From Burkholderiales bacterium (GTDB lineage: Bacteria > Pseudomonadota > Gammaproteobacteria > Burkholderiales > Burkholderiaceae_C), in assembly GCA_016000265.1 (NCBI GenBank), contig JAECRL010000001.1:537205-601204 (forward strand): DNA of 64,000 nt. The letters run 5' to 3'. The position numbers and the translations under genes were made by a program. Positions 36,899-45,353 of this stretch are shown here, one piece after another. Below the pieces are notes generated by a model, which ran no database searches, was not told where the DNA came from, and saw only the letters and a program-made list of their open reading frames with translations. The first letter of the stretch is position 1. Each line of letters opens with the position of its first letter.

Positions 36899-38566
36899 TC
36901 AGGCAAAGAACTGGGCCACGCTTTGCAGCGTGCGCCACACGCCCCAGGCCAGCGGCAGGCCCACCGCCAGCCAGGCCAGGGCCACCCAGGCGGGCGAGGT
37001 CGGTGCGGCGGAACCGGGTGAACCGGCTGAAGCACTTGCCATGCCACCACCCGCCAGCGCCGCGGCCTGCTCGTGCGCCAGGCGCTTTTCTTCGGCCAGC
37101 TCGGCCGCCGTCATGAAATGCCGTGCCGCCACCGGGCGCACCAGCAGGTTGCACAGCAGGCCCACACCCAGCATGCCCACCAGGATGAACATGGTCTGGT
37201 TGTACACCTGTTCGCGCGGCGTGCCCAGCGAGAGCTGGTGGTCGCGCATGTAGTTCACCACCACCGGCCCCAGGATGCCCGCCGTGGCCCAGGCCGTCAG
37301 CAGGCGCCCGTGGATGGCGCCCACCATCTGCGTGCCGAACAGGTCGGCCAGGTAAGCCGGCACCGTGGCGAAACCGCCGCCGTACATGCTCAGGATGACG
37401 CAAAACGCCGCCACGAACAGCAGCAGGTTGCCGCTGGTGGCGCTGGCTGGCACGCTCGCGTACAGCAGCCCCCCCAGCACGAAAAAGACGACGTAGGTCA
37501 GCTTGCGGCCCAGCTTGTCCGACAGGCTGGCCCAGAAGAAGCGCCCGCCGATGTTGAACAGACTCAGCAGCGCCGTGAAGCCCGCGGCCACCCCGGCGAT
37601 CGCGGTCAACTGAGCCTTGTCCAGCTCGCCAAAACGCGCCTGCACCCCGATCAGGCTGCCACCGAAGACCTCCTGCAGCATGGGGCTGGCCATGCCCAGC
37701 ACCCCGATGCCGGCCGACACGTTCATGCACAGCACCATCCACACCAGCCAGAACTGCGGGATGCCCCAGACCTTCTTCACGTGCACGTGGCCTTGGGTGA
37801 TCATGGCGTCTTGCGCCTGGGTGGCCGGCGGCGTCCAGCCGGCGGGTTTCCAGCCCGTGGGCGGCACCCGGTAGCCCAGGGCCCCACCCATCATGAACAC
37901 GAAGTAGATCAAGGCCATGACGACGAAGGTGGGCGCCACACCCACGCTGGTGTCGCTGGCGAAGGCCTTCATCAGCTCGGCGGCCAGCGGCGAGCCGATC
38001 ATGGCGCCCCCGCCGAAGCCCATGATGGCCATGCCCGTGGCCATGCCGCGCCGGTCGGGGAACCACTTGATGAGCGTGCTGACGGGCGAGATGTAGCCCA
38101 GGCCCAGCCCGATGCCCCCGATCACACCCGAGCCCAGCAGCATCAGCCAGAACTGGTGCAGGTGCACGCCCAGCGCCGAAATCAACATGCCGCCGCACCA
38201 GCACACCGCGCTGACCACGCCGGCCTTGCGCGGGCCCGCGCGCTCCAGCCAGCCGCCCCACGTGGCCGCCGAGCTGCCCAGCAGCACGAAAAACAGCGTG
38301 TACATCCAGCCCAGCGTGGAGACCTTCCAGTCGCAGGTGCTGACGAAGAGCTCCTGCAGGAAGCCGACCTCCGGGCCGCAGGCCAGCGGTGCCTGAACGC
38401 CCAATGCCTTGGACAGCGGCAGCCAGAACACCGAAAAGCCATAGGCCATGCCGATGCACAGGTGGATGGCCAGGGCGGCGGGCGGCACCAGCCAGCGGTT
38501 GAAGCCGGGGCCGGCGACGATGCGCTCCTTGTCAAGGAAGCCGAAAGCGGGGGAGGAGGGGGACAT
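36899..38566 (-). CDS. MFS transporter of the OFA (oxalate/formate antiporter) family
   Basis: A 12-helix major facilitator of 555 residues. The start ATG 38566 gives MSPSSPAFGFLDKERIVAGP; the frame is open further upstream across the promoter but is not expected to be used. Landmarks are the IHLCIGMAYGFSVFWLPLS first helix, the GIGLGLGYISPVSTLIKWFPDRRGMATG loop (landmark KWFPDRRGMATG) and RFFWASLSDKLGRK. It has a cytoplasmic C-terminal extension and a last hydrophobic segment. As first gene of the fds operon it is a likely formate (or oxalate/formate) transporter feeding the dehydrogenase. Substrate is inferred from family and context. Confidence 0.88.
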   Translation of the reverse strand: MSPSSPAFGFLDKERIVAGPGFNRWLVPPAALAIHLCIGMAYGFSVFWLPLSKALGVQAPLACGPEVGFLQELFVSTCDWKVSTLGWMYTLFFVLLGSSAATWGGWLERAGPRKAGVVSAVCWCGGMLISALGVHLHQFWLMLLGSGVIGGIGLGLGYISPVSTLIKWFPDRRGMATGMAIMGFGGGAMIGSPLAAELMKAFASDTSVGVAPTFVVMALIYFVFMMGGALGYRVPPTGWKPAGWTPPATQAQDAMITQGHVHVKKVWGIPQFWLVWMVLCMNVSAGIGVLGMASPMLQEVFGGSLIGVQARFGELDKAQLTAIAGVAAGFTALLSLFNIGGRFFWASLSDKLGRKLTYVVFFVLGGLLYASVPASATSGNLLLFVAAFCVILSMYGGGFATVPAYLADLFGTQMVGAIHGRLLTAWATAGILGPVVVNYMRDHQLSLGTPREQVYNQTMFILVGMLGVGLLCNLLVRPVAARHFMTAAELAEEKRLAHEQAAALAGGGMASASAGSPGSAAPTSPAWVALAWLAVGLPLAWGVWRTLQSVAQFFA

Positions 38567-38609
38567 GCGAGGGCACCGGGGGTGGAGGCAGGTGGTGGGG
38601 TCAACGAAC

Positions 38610-38637
38610 AGTGTAAGGACAGCCCGGCTGTTGCCAA
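38610..38637 (-). promoter_or_regulatory. Promoter of the OFA transporter-fds operon
   Basis: On the minus strand TTGGCA (38637-38632), a 16-base spacer and TACACT (38615-38610). Transcription would begin near 38603, giving a leader of about 37 bases before the transporter ATG. No other good promoter lies in the gap. Confidence 0.6.
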
Positions 38638-38651
38638 ACCGCCAGCCAGGC

Positions 38652-38685
38652 CCCTGGCTTGTGTGCGAAATCGCACGCGCCAGGG
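38652..38685. promoter_or_regulatory. Nested palindrome upstream of the formate operon promoter
   Basis: The outer arms are CCCTGGC and GCCAGGG; the inner core is the perfect GTGCGA-AA-TCGCAC. The centre is about 65 bases upstream of the predicted start, where LysR-type activators usually bind. No LysR gene is adjacent in the window, so the protein that reads it is unknown. Confidence 0.55.
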
Positions 38686-38802
38686 ACTTGTCTTCATTGA
38701 CAGGGCGCACCGGGGTCGAGAGCATCGGACACTGTGTTTGCGGCGGCGTGCCGGCGCACCGGTTTGCCACGACCGGTTCTCCGTGGCCCTCCTTCCGATC
38801 CC

Positions 38803-39990
38803 ATGCCTTTCGACAGCCTGGTTCTCAAGAAGATCGAGGTCGCGCGCTCCGACATGGCGGGGCGCCTGCGTGGACTCCACGACATCGTTCGCGGCCGTCA
38901 CCCCGCCGTGCACCGCATTGCCCTGGTGCTCTACGAGCCCGCCAACGACCTGCTCAGGACGTTCGCCAGCAGCTCCGACGACCACCAAGGCCTGGTCCAC
39001 TACGAGGCCCACCTCGCTGCCGTGCCGTCGCTGCGTGAACTCGCGGCCAGCCACATTCCCCGCGTCATCGACAACCTCGACCTCAGCCTCCAAGCGCCCT
39101 CGATCCACTCGATCTGGCTCAAGGCCCGCGACTACAAGAGCAGCTACACCGTGCCGGTGTACTCGGGCCAGCACCTCTCGGCGTTCCTGTTCTTCGACTC
39201 CCGCCTGGCGCAGGTCTTCACGCCCGCCGTCACCACCGACCTCGACGTCATCGCCGACATCGTCGCGCAGCTCTACCTGTTGCGCATCGCCGCCGTCAAC
39301 ACGCTGGTGGGGGCGGTGGACGTGGCCAAAGGCCTGGCGCGCCTGCGCGACGTCGAGACCGGCGCGCACCTCGAGCGCATGGCCAGCTACTCCCGCCTGA
39401 TCGCCCAGACCCTGGCGCCTCGTCTCGGCCTGAGCGACGAGTTCGTCGAGTACCTGCACCTGTTTGCCCCCCTGCACGACATCGGCAAGGTCGGCATCCC
39501 CGACCGCATCCTGCTCAAACCGGGGCGGCTCGACGACACCGAGCGCGCCTGCATGCAACAGCACGTCGTCATCGGCGAGAAGCTGGTGCGCAACATCATC
39601 AGCGACCTGGGCATTGAAAACGACCTGGCCGCCTCCGTCATGGTCAACCTCGTGGCCCACCACCACGAGCGTGGCGACGGCAGCGGCTACCCGCAAGGCC
39701 TGCTGCTCGAACAGATCCCCATGGAGGCGCGCATCGTCGCGGTGGCCGATGTGTACGACGCCATCTCGTCGCACCGCCCCTACAAGGCCGCCTGGTCAGA
39801 GGCGGAGTGCGTGGCTGAATTGCGGCGCGAGTCGGCCTTGAATCGGCTGGACCCGGTGTGCGTCGAGGCCCTCATCGAAGCCGAGGGCGAGCGCATGCGC
39901 ATCCGCCATCAGCTCTCGGATGACAGCCACGCCGAAGGCGAGCCAAGCCTGCCACCCACGGGCGTCGTCACGTCGGCTGACGCCGCTTGA
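38803..39990 (+). CDS. HD-GYP domain protein (c-di-GMP phosphodiesterase)
   Basis: A 395-residue protein with an N-terminal GAF-like sensor (about 20-170) and a C-terminal HD-GYP domain. The metal-binding HD pair is at about 225-226 (HDIGKVGIPDRIL). Further on are HHHERGDGSGYP, the full HHExxDGxGYP signature, and VADVYDAISSHRPYK. All catalytic residues are present, so active hydrolysis of c-di-GMP is expected. No membrane segment. It could counteract the three GGDEF proteins in this window. Its last 23 bases overlap the convergent dehydrogenase gene. Confidence 0.92.
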   Translation: MPFDSLVLKKIEVARSDMAGRLRGLHDIVRGRHPAVHRIALVLYEPANDLLRTFASSSDDHQGLVHYEAHLAAVPSLRELAASHIPRVIDNLDLSLQAPSIHSIWLKARDYKSSYTVPVYSGQHLSAFLFFDSRLAQVFTPAVTTDLDVIADIVAQLYLLRIAAVNTLVGAVDVAKGLARLRDVETGAHLERMASYSRLIAQTLAPRLGLSDEFVEYLHLFAPLHDIGKVGIPDRILLKPGRLDDTERACMQQHVVIGEKLVRNIISDLGIENDLAASVMVNLVAHHHERGDGSGYPQGLLLEQIPMEARIVAVADVYDAISSHRPYKAAWSEAECVAELRRESALNRLDPVCVEALIEAEGERMRIRHQLSDDSHAEGEPSLPPTGVVTSADAA

Positions 39991-40840
39991 GCTCGCAGTA
40001 AAGCCCCGACTGATCGAGCTCACCCATGCCGTGCGCGGCGGCGTCGGCGTACAACGCGGTCAGCGCCGCGGTGACCGGGGCGTCCAGCTGCATCTGCGCG
40101 GCGGTGTGCAAGGCGTTGCGCAGGTCCTTGAGCTGGATGGCCAGCGAGCCGCGTTTGGCGAAGTCGCCCTCCACCATGCGCTGTCCGTGCACCTCCAGGA
40201 TGCGGCTCTCGGCGAAGCCGCCCCGCAGGGCCTCGCGCACCTTGGCGGGGTCGGCCCCGCCCCGCTCGACCAGCAGCAGGGCCTCGGCCACCGCGCCGAT
40301 GGTGATGCCCACGATCACCTGGTTGGCCAGCTTGGCCAACTGCCCCGAGCCGCTGGGGCCGACGTGCACCGGGCGCCCCAGCACCTGCAGCACGCCGAGG
40401 GCCGCCTCGAAGGCCTGGGCCTCGCCCCCGGCCATGATGGCCAGCGTGCCGGCCTCGGCGCCCAGCGTGCCGCCCGAGACGGGCGCATCCAGCGCCATCA
40501 CGCCTTGCGCGTGCAGCCGCTGCGCCGTCTCACGCGCCTGCTCCGGCAGGATGGAGCCCATGTCGATGAACAGCGTGCCGGCGCGCAGGCCCGATGCGGC
40601 GGCACCGTCACCGAAGAGCACCTCGTGCACCGCCTGTCCGTCTTGCAGCATGGTGATGACCACGTCGGCCTCCGCCACGGCTTGCGCGGGGGAGGCCGCG
40701 ACGCGGGCGCCATCGGCCACCAGGGCCTGTGCCTTGGACGCGGTCCGGTTCCAGGCGGTGAGCGTGTGGCCAGCCGCCAGCAGGCGTCGGGCCATGGGCT
40801 GGCCCATCAGGCCGCAGCCCAGCAAGGCGATGTGCGTCAT
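39968..40840 (-). CDS. NAD(P)-dependent beta-hydroxyacid dehydrogenase (3-hydroxyisobutyrate / tartronate semialdehyde reductase type)
   Basis: A 290-residue oxidoreductase. It has a Rossmann motif GCGLMGQP (8-15), the substrate-binding DAPVSGGTLGAE (119-130), the catalytic lysine Lys170 in GQLAKLANQ, and the C-terminal KDLRNAL segment. This family includes 3-hydroxyisobutyrate dehydrogenase (MmsB) and 2-hydroxy-3-oxopropionate reductase (GarR/GlxR), which cannot be separated by eye. It stands alone, convergent with the HD-GYP gene, so the pathway is not shown by neighbours. Confidence 0.87.
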   Translation of the reverse strand: MTHIALLGCGLMGQPMARRLLAAGHTLTAWNRTASKAQALVADGARVAASPAQAVAEADVVITMLQDGQAVHEVLFGDGAAASGLRAGTLFIDMGSILPEQARETAQRLHAQGVMALDAPVSGGTLGAEAGTLAIMAGGEAQAFEAALGVLQVLGRPVHVGPSGSGQLAKLANQVIVGITIGAVAEALLLVERGGADPAKVREALRGGFAESRILEVHGQRMVEGDFAKRGSLAIQLKDLRNALHTAAQMQLDAPVTAALTALYADAAAHGMGELDQSGLYCELKRRQPT

Positions 40841-41075
40841 GTTGCAGGGGGCGCGCAGGCCCCTGGGGTGTGGGAAAGCGCTTATTGTCCAGCAGGCCCT
40901 GCATGTGGTGTGCTTGCCTCAGGTTGTGACTTATGCCTTGTGCAAGCCGGAAAAGCGGGGTTGATCCCTCGTTTGAAGGACAGTCACGATCTGGAAATTC
41001 GGCGAACATTGCCGCACTGGCCGCTCGACGTCAGACTTTCCTGGTGTGCGAGCTCTGATCACAAATTCAAACACC

Positions 41076-42074
41076 ATGGCCGATACCCTCGCTCCGGGTT
41101 TGCTCGACGGTGCCGCCTTGAACAGCGCGGTGCTGAATGCCCTCGACCACCTCGGGGTGGCGGTCCTTGTCAAGGACGTGAGCACGGGACGCTACGACCA
41201 GGCCAACGCCGCGGCCACCCGCCTGCTGGGTCTGGAGGGCCGCGTGGTGCTGGGTGCCCAGGACACCGACCTGTTCGATGCCACGCTGGCCGTGGCCTTG
41301 CGCGCCGCCGACCTGCAAGCCCGCTCCACGCCTGGCGGGGTGCTGGCCGAGCACAAGATCGAGCTGGCTGGCGGGCGCCGCGAATTCCAGGCCTGGCGCC
41401 AACTGGTCAATCAGGACGATGGCTCCGCCAAGCTGCTGTCGGTCTGGCAGGACCTCACCGAGTTCCGCCGCCGCGATGCGCAACTGCAGGTGGCCCTGGC
41501 GCAACTGGAGCAGCAGCAGACCGCAAATGAAAGCCTGCGCCGCGATGTCGAGGGCAGCCAGCAGGTTCGCGACGGCCTGTCCGGCCTGTACCACCGCGCC
41601 CACTTTGAGGAGCAGCTCTGCCGCGAGGCCGACCTCTCCAGCCGGGAGCAGCGCGAGTTCGCGCTGGTGGCCATCGCCGTCGACAACATGGACGACATCC
41701 GCCAGAACCACGGCATCGAAGGTTGCGAGCGCATCATCGAGGCCCTGGGCCGATTGCTGCGCGCCGGCACCCGCGCCATGGACGCGCCTTGCCGCCTGGG
41801 CGGAGATCGCTTCGTCGTGCTCCTGTCCGGCGTGGGCCTGGCCACCGCGCATTCGCGCATGGAGCAGCTGCGTCGCCAGTGCGCCCAGCACATCGTGGCC
41901 CACAACGGCCAGCAGATCCCCTTCACGGTCAGCATGGGCGTGGCCAGCTTCCCGCACACGGCGGGCCTGGTCGACGAGCTCATGCGCAGCGCCGACCGCG
42001 CGCTCGCCGGGGCCCGCGAGAAGGGCGGCAACCGCATCGTGCTGGCCAGCATCCAGTTCACGCCGGCGGCCTGA
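41076..42074 (+). CDS. PAS-GGDEF protein with degenerate active site (GGDRF)
   Basis: A 332-residue soluble protein with a PAS-like domain (about 20-130), a coiled-coil linker (QLQVALAQLEQQQTANESL) and a GGDEF-fold domain. The signature is GGDRF (242-246), so the second acidic residue is replaced by Arg. The usual D-x-D-H-F-K...N-D block reads AVDNMDDIRQN, losing the nucleotide-contacting Lys and Asn. The I-site RAMD (233-236), five residues before the signature, is intact. Cyclase activity is therefore unlikely, and a c-di-GMP receptor role is more plausible. The start is uncertain (GTG 41046 also possible). It ends just before the 6S RNA terminator. Confidence 0.83.
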   Translation: MADTLAPGLLDGAALNSAVLNALDHLGVAVLVKDVSTGRYDQANAAATRLLGLEGRVVLGAQDTDLFDATLAVALRAADLQARSTPGGVLAEHKIELAGGRREFQAWRQLVNQDDGSAKLLSVWQDLTEFRRRDAQLQVALAQLEQQQTANESLRRDVEGSQQVRDGLSGLYHRAHFEEQLCREADLSSREQREFALVAIAVDNMDDIRQNHGIEGCERIIEALGRLLRAGTRAMDAPCRLGGDRFVVLLSGVGLATAHSRMEQLRRQCAQHIVAHNGQQIPFTVSMGVASFPHTAGLVDELMRSADRALAGAREKGGNRIVLASIQFTPAA

Positions 42075-42096
42075 TCCCCAAGCTGAAAAGCGAGAT

Positions 42097-42131
42097 AAAA
42101 AAACGGCCAGACCCGTGAGGTGTCTGGCCGT
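42097..42131 (-). terminator. Rho-independent terminator of 6S RNA
   Basis: A ten-base perfect stem (ACGGCCAGAC / GTCTGGCCGT, loop of nine) followed on the minus strand by seven U residues (A-run at 42097-42103). It also faces the end of the convergent GGDRF gene. Confidence 0.9.
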
Positions 42132-42139
42132 TGCGCATC

Positions 42140-42315
42140 AAGGTCCGCCGAGAACTGGTTGCCGCATTCCTGAACCCAGGGGGATTCAGGTGGGCGAGGT
42201 CAACACACTTCGAGTTCATCTGACGCGAGACGATCACACCCGTGTGCAATGTTCCAAGCCCTGGCTCCAAGAGCATCGGTTCAAGGAAATAAAAGCAACC
42301 ACGAACCCGACGGAC
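42140..42315 (-). ncRNA. ssrS: 6S RNA
   Basis: About 176 bases on the minus strand downstream of zapA, the position of ssrS in many proteobacteria. The ends pair into a long closing stem: 5' GTCCGTCGGG...GGTTGC against 3' GCAACC...CTCGGCGGAC, with GU and small bulges. The middle carries CCTTGAACCGATG and, later, ACCTGAATCCCCCTGGGTTCAGG, resembling the ACCTTGAACC...GGTTCAAGG hairpin of the E. coli RNA. A TAGAAT -10 sits at 42327-42322. 6S RNA mimics an open promoter and sequesters sigma-70 polymerase in stationary phase. The exact ends are estimates. Confidence 0.85.
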
Positions 42316-42423
42316 AGTCCAATTCTACGACTTGCCGAGGCGGGTGTGCGCGCATTTGAGACGCTTGCCGGGCCTTGTTGAGCAGATGCGTCAGAGATGC
42401 ATCAGAGATGCACCTGGGATCCC

Positions 42424-42753
42424 TCAGATGAGGTGGCCGTCTTGCCCGAGGGTTTGATCCAGGCGGGCGATGAGCTGGTCGAGGTACTCGGACGACGGCG
42501 CGGGGCCCGCCTCCGGTGCGGGGGCGGGGGGCGCCAACGCAGGGGTGAGGGGCGGCCGATCCGCCAGCACGTAGGCCAGGTTGAGTGCGGCCAGCACCGC
42601 GATGCGCTCGCGGGCCTTGAGCTTGCCGCTGTCGCGGATGGCGCACATTTCGCGGTCGACGTGCGAGACGGCTTCGCGCAGGCGCTCTTCGCCGCCTTCG
42701 GGGCAGCCCAGGAGGTAGCTCTGCCCCATGATCGAGACTTCGATTTGCTTCAT
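42424..42753 (-). CDS. zapA: Cell division protein ZapA
   Basis: Crosslinks FtsZ protofilaments at the division ring. The 109-residue product starts MKQIEVSIMGQSYLLGCPEG, the ZapA core strand region, followed by the LREAVSHVDREMCAIR helix and the long ARERIAVLAALNLAYVL coiled-coil helix. A Pro/Ala-rich insert precedes the last helix. It overlaps the ZapB-like gene by ATGA. 6S RNA follows downstream. Confidence 0.95.
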   Translation of the reverse strand: MKQIEVSIMGQSYLLGCPEGGEERLREAVSHVDREMCAIRDSGKLKARERIAVLAALNLAYVLADRPPLTPALAPPAPAPEAGPAPSSEYLDQLIARLDQTLGQDGHLI

Positions 42754-43049
42754 TCGGTGCGGGCTGCGTCTGGGGCGTCTTGGGTATCTTGGGTGTCTGT
42801 GGCGCCTGGGACCGATTCGGCGGATTCTGCGGGCTCCCCGGGCTCAGCGTGCTCCAGGGGCGACGTCGGCAGCTTGTCGAGCAGCGCGTCGATGCGCGCG
42901 CGCGCCGCCGCCAGCCGGGCCTTGAGCGACTCCCGCTCCTGCGTGACCACGCTGACTTGCTGCGCCAGCAAGGCGTTGGTGCGGCGCAGTTCCTCGTGGC
43001 GCAACAAGAGGCGCTCGATGCGGTCCGTGAGTTCGTCGATTCGGGACAT
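42750..43049 (-). CDS. ZapB-like coiled-coil protein (TIGR02449 type)
   Basis: A 99-residue protein. Residues 1-62 (SRIDELTDRIERLLLRHEEL to RIDALLDKLP) form an uninterrupted coiled coil, as in the small cell-division proteins encoded next to zapA in Burkholderiales. The last 35 residues are acidic and low in complexity (EPGEPAESAES, DTQDTQD). The ATG at 43049 is used; the frame is open to 43103 but the coiled coil begins here. It probably works with ZapA at the Z-ring, inferred from coupling and form. Confidence 0.82.
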   Translation of the reverse strand: MSRIDELTDRIERLLLRHEELRRTNALLAQQVSVVTQERESLKARLAAARARIDALLDKLPTSPLEHAEPGEPAESAESVPGATDTQDTQDAPDAARTE

Positions 43050-43124
43050 GGGCACCAGGGTGCAGGCGGGTTGGGTGGCTGGCGGATGCCGGCCCTGGGG
43101 CATTGTAGGGGTCTTACAATGCGG

Positions 43125-43352
43125 CTCGTTGGTGCTCGCGCCGGGGTTCGCCCGGTGCGGTTAAACGGGAAGCAAGAGGGCGCGCGCATCACCGCTGCGG
43201 GCCTGACTTGCGCTGCCCCCGCAACGGTCGGCGGTCGGGTCGTGCAGTGCTTGCATGGCCCCGCTTGCGCGTTTCAGCCACTGGGCCTTCGGGCCTGGGA
43301 AGGCCGCGCAGGTTGCACCGCCCAGCCCGGATACCGGCCAACAGGGGGTTCG
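43125..43352 (+). ncRNA. Cobalamin riboswitch
   Basis: Leader of the btuB-cob operon. The conserved pieces appear in order: GGTGCTCGCGCCGG with the pairing GCCCGGTGCGG, GGTTAAACGGGAAGCAAG, then GCTGCCCCCGCAACGGTC, then the CACTGGGCC / GGCCTGGGAAGGC elements, and finally the B12-box type AGCCCGGATACCGGCC (43323-43338). Binding of adenosylcobalamin is expected to shut off expression, probably at translation since the box ends 14 bases before the btuB ATG. A TACAAT -10 at 43115-43120 lies just upstream, mirrored by ATTGTA at 43102-43107 for the divergent zap operon; the -35 boxes are weak. Confidence 0.93.
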
Positions 43353-45353
43353 ATGGCAGCGATGCGGTCGGACCATGTCGCCCATGGCTTGCGGGGATGC
43401 TCGCTGGGGTCTTCGACCTGTTTGTTCATCGTGTCTTTTTTCTCCTCTGCGCCGCGCGATGCGGGCGCTCGCCTGCTCATGGGCGCCATGGCCTTGGCTC
43501 CCGCGCTGGTTTCCACCTCACCCGTCCACGCCGAACCGGGCCCGCGCGCTGAAGTCGCCAGCGCCGCTGACGACGGCGAACTCAAGGGCCAGGTGATCAG
43601 CGCCACCCGCACGGCTGCACGCGTGGACGCGGTGGTGGCCGATGTGACGGTCATCGACCGCGCGCAGCTGGCGGCCAGCGCCGGGCTTTCGCTGGCGCAG
43701 GTGCTGGCTCGTCAGCCGGGTGTGCAATTGAGCACCAATGGCGGGCTGGGCAAGAACAGCACCCTGTTCCTGCGCGGCGGCCAGGCGCGGTACACCCTGG
43801 TGCTGGTCGATGGCGTGCGTTTTGGCTCGGCAACGACGGGCGCGCCTTCGCTGGAGAACTTCCCGCTGGAGGCCATCGAGCGCATCGAAATCGTGCGCGG
43901 GCCGATGGCGGCGCTGCATGGCTCGGACGCCGTCTCGGGGGTCATCCAGGTCTTCACGCGCCGCGGGCACGAGGGCGCTCAGCTGGAGGGCAGCGTCGCC
44001 GTCGGCTCCGAGGAGTACCGCCGCGTGACCGCGGGCTGGTCGGGTGGCTCGGCGGACTGGCAGGGGGCGCTGACCTTGTCGGACCAGGCCACGCAGGGCT
44101 TTTCGGCGACCAACCCGGGGGTGGGCAGCGACTTCCACCCCGATCGCGATGGCTTTCGCCAGCAGTCGGTGCAGGCCAGCCTGATGCACCCACTCGTTCG
44201 CGACTGGCGCCTGCGCTGGCAGGGGGTGTTGTCCGTGGGCGAGAACGAACTCGACGACGGATACCCAGCCCGCAACCGCGGCCTCAACACCCGCTCGGAG
44301 GTGCGCTCCAGCTTGAACAGCTTCAGCTTGTCGGGTCGCATCCTGCCGCAGTGGCGCAGCGAGTGGCGAGCGGGCCACGCCTACGACAGCAGCAACACCA
44401 CGGTGGCGCAGCTGGCATCTCGCCTGGGGCGCTTCGCGACCACCCAGCGCCAACTCAGTTGGGAGAACCAGGTGGCGCTGCCACTCGGCTCGGCCCTGGT
44501 GGCGCTGGACCACGTGGAGCAGTCGGTGGTCTCGACCACCCGCTACCCGGTGCGCCACCGCACGCTCAACGGCCTGGTGCTGGGTTGGTCGGGCGAGCTG
44601 GGGCCCCACGTCTGGCAACTGAGTGCCCGGCACGATCACAACTCGCAGTACGGTGAACAGCCCACGGCGGCGGCGGCCTATGGCTACGAGGTGTCGCCAG
44701 GGTGGCGCGTGGGCGCCTCGTGGGGCTCGACGTTCTCGGCTCCGACGTTCAATGACTTGTATCGTCCTGTTGGCGGCAACCCCAACATGCCACCCCAAGA
44801 GGGCATCAACAAGGAGCTGAGCCTGACGCACACGCGCATCGACGGGCGCTGGCGGGCGGCGTTTCATCGCAACGACGTGCGCGGCTACATCCAGTCCTCG
44901 GCCACCCAGGTGTTGTCGATCGCAGAGGTGCGCATCCAGGGCGTGAGCGTGTCGGCTGACCAGGCTTGGGATGCGGCCTGGGGGCGCTGGCAGCTCCATG
45001 GCTCGGCCGATTGGCTGGACGCGGTGGACGTGGCCACCGGCAAGTCTTTGCGGCGCCGCGCCCATGGCGTCTTCCAAGGCGAGTTGAGCTTGCAGCAAGG
45101 CGCATGGCGTCATGCCCTGGGCGCCACCGTGCGCGATGGGGCCTTCGACGACGACACCCACACCGAGGCCAAGCGCCTGGGCGGCATCGGCCTGTTCCAT
45201 GCGTCGACGCGCTGGCAGCTCGCGCCCGAGTGGGCCTTGGCGCTGCGGGTGGACAACCTCACCGACCGGCGTTACCAGACGGCCTGGGGCTACAACCAGG
45301 CCCGTCGCCAGTGGTTCCTGACGCTGAGCCACAGCCCCCGCCAAGGACTTTGA
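43353..45353 (+). CDS. btuB: TonB-dependent vitamin B12 receptor BtuB
   Basis: Outer-membrane gated porin for cobalamins. ATG 43353 comes directly after the riboswitch with AGGGGG upstream, giving 666 residues. A signal-like hydrophobic segment lies unusually far in (about residues 41-60, LLMGAMALAPALVSTSPVHA), so a later start, for example ATG 43479, is possible. A TonB-box-like LKGQVISAT precedes the plug domain, which has LAQVLARQPGVQLSTNGG, LFLRGGQARYTLVLVDGVR and EIVRGPMAALHGSDAVSGVIQV (landmark GSDAVSGVIQV). The 22-strand barrel follows, ending in WFLTLSHSPRQGL. The stop overlaps the cobU start. Confidence 0.92.
   Translation: MAAMRSDHVAHGLRGCSLGSSTCLFIVSFFSSAPRDAGARLLMGAMALAPALVSTSPVHAEPGPRAEVASAADDGELKGQVISATRTAARVDAVVADVTVIDRAQLAASAGLSLAQVLARQPGVQLSTNGGLGKNSTLFLRGGQARYTLVLVDGVRFGSATTGAPSLENFPLEAIERIEIVRGPMAALHGSDAVSGVIQVFTRRGHEGAQLEGSVAVGSEEYRRVTAGWSGGSADWQGALTLSDQATQGFSATNPGVGSDFHPDRDGFRQQSVQASLMHPLVRDWRLRWQGVLSVGENELDDGYPARNRGLNTRSEVRSSLNSFSLSGRILPQWRSEWRAGHAYDSSNTTVAQLASRLGRFATTQRQLSWENQVALPLGSALVALDHVEQSVVSTTRYPVRHRTLNGLVLGWSGELGPHVWQLSARHDHNSQYGEQPTAAAAYGYEVSPGWRVGASWGSTFSAPTFNDLYRPVGGNPNMPPQEGINKELSLTHTRIDGRWRAAFHRNDVRGYIQSSATQVLSIAEVRIQGVSVSADQAWDAAWGRWQLHGSADWLDAVDVATGKSLRRRAHGVFQGELSLQQGAWRHALGATVRDGAFDDDTHTEAKRLGGIGLFHASTRWQLAPEWALALRVDNLTDRRYQTAWGYNQARRQWFLTLSHSPRQGL

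Noticed and set aside
42780..43352. Extension of the btuB frame upstream through the riboswitch
   Set aside because: The region folds as a cobalamin riboswitch and overlaps the divergent ZapB-like gene, so those codons cannot be part of the receptor.
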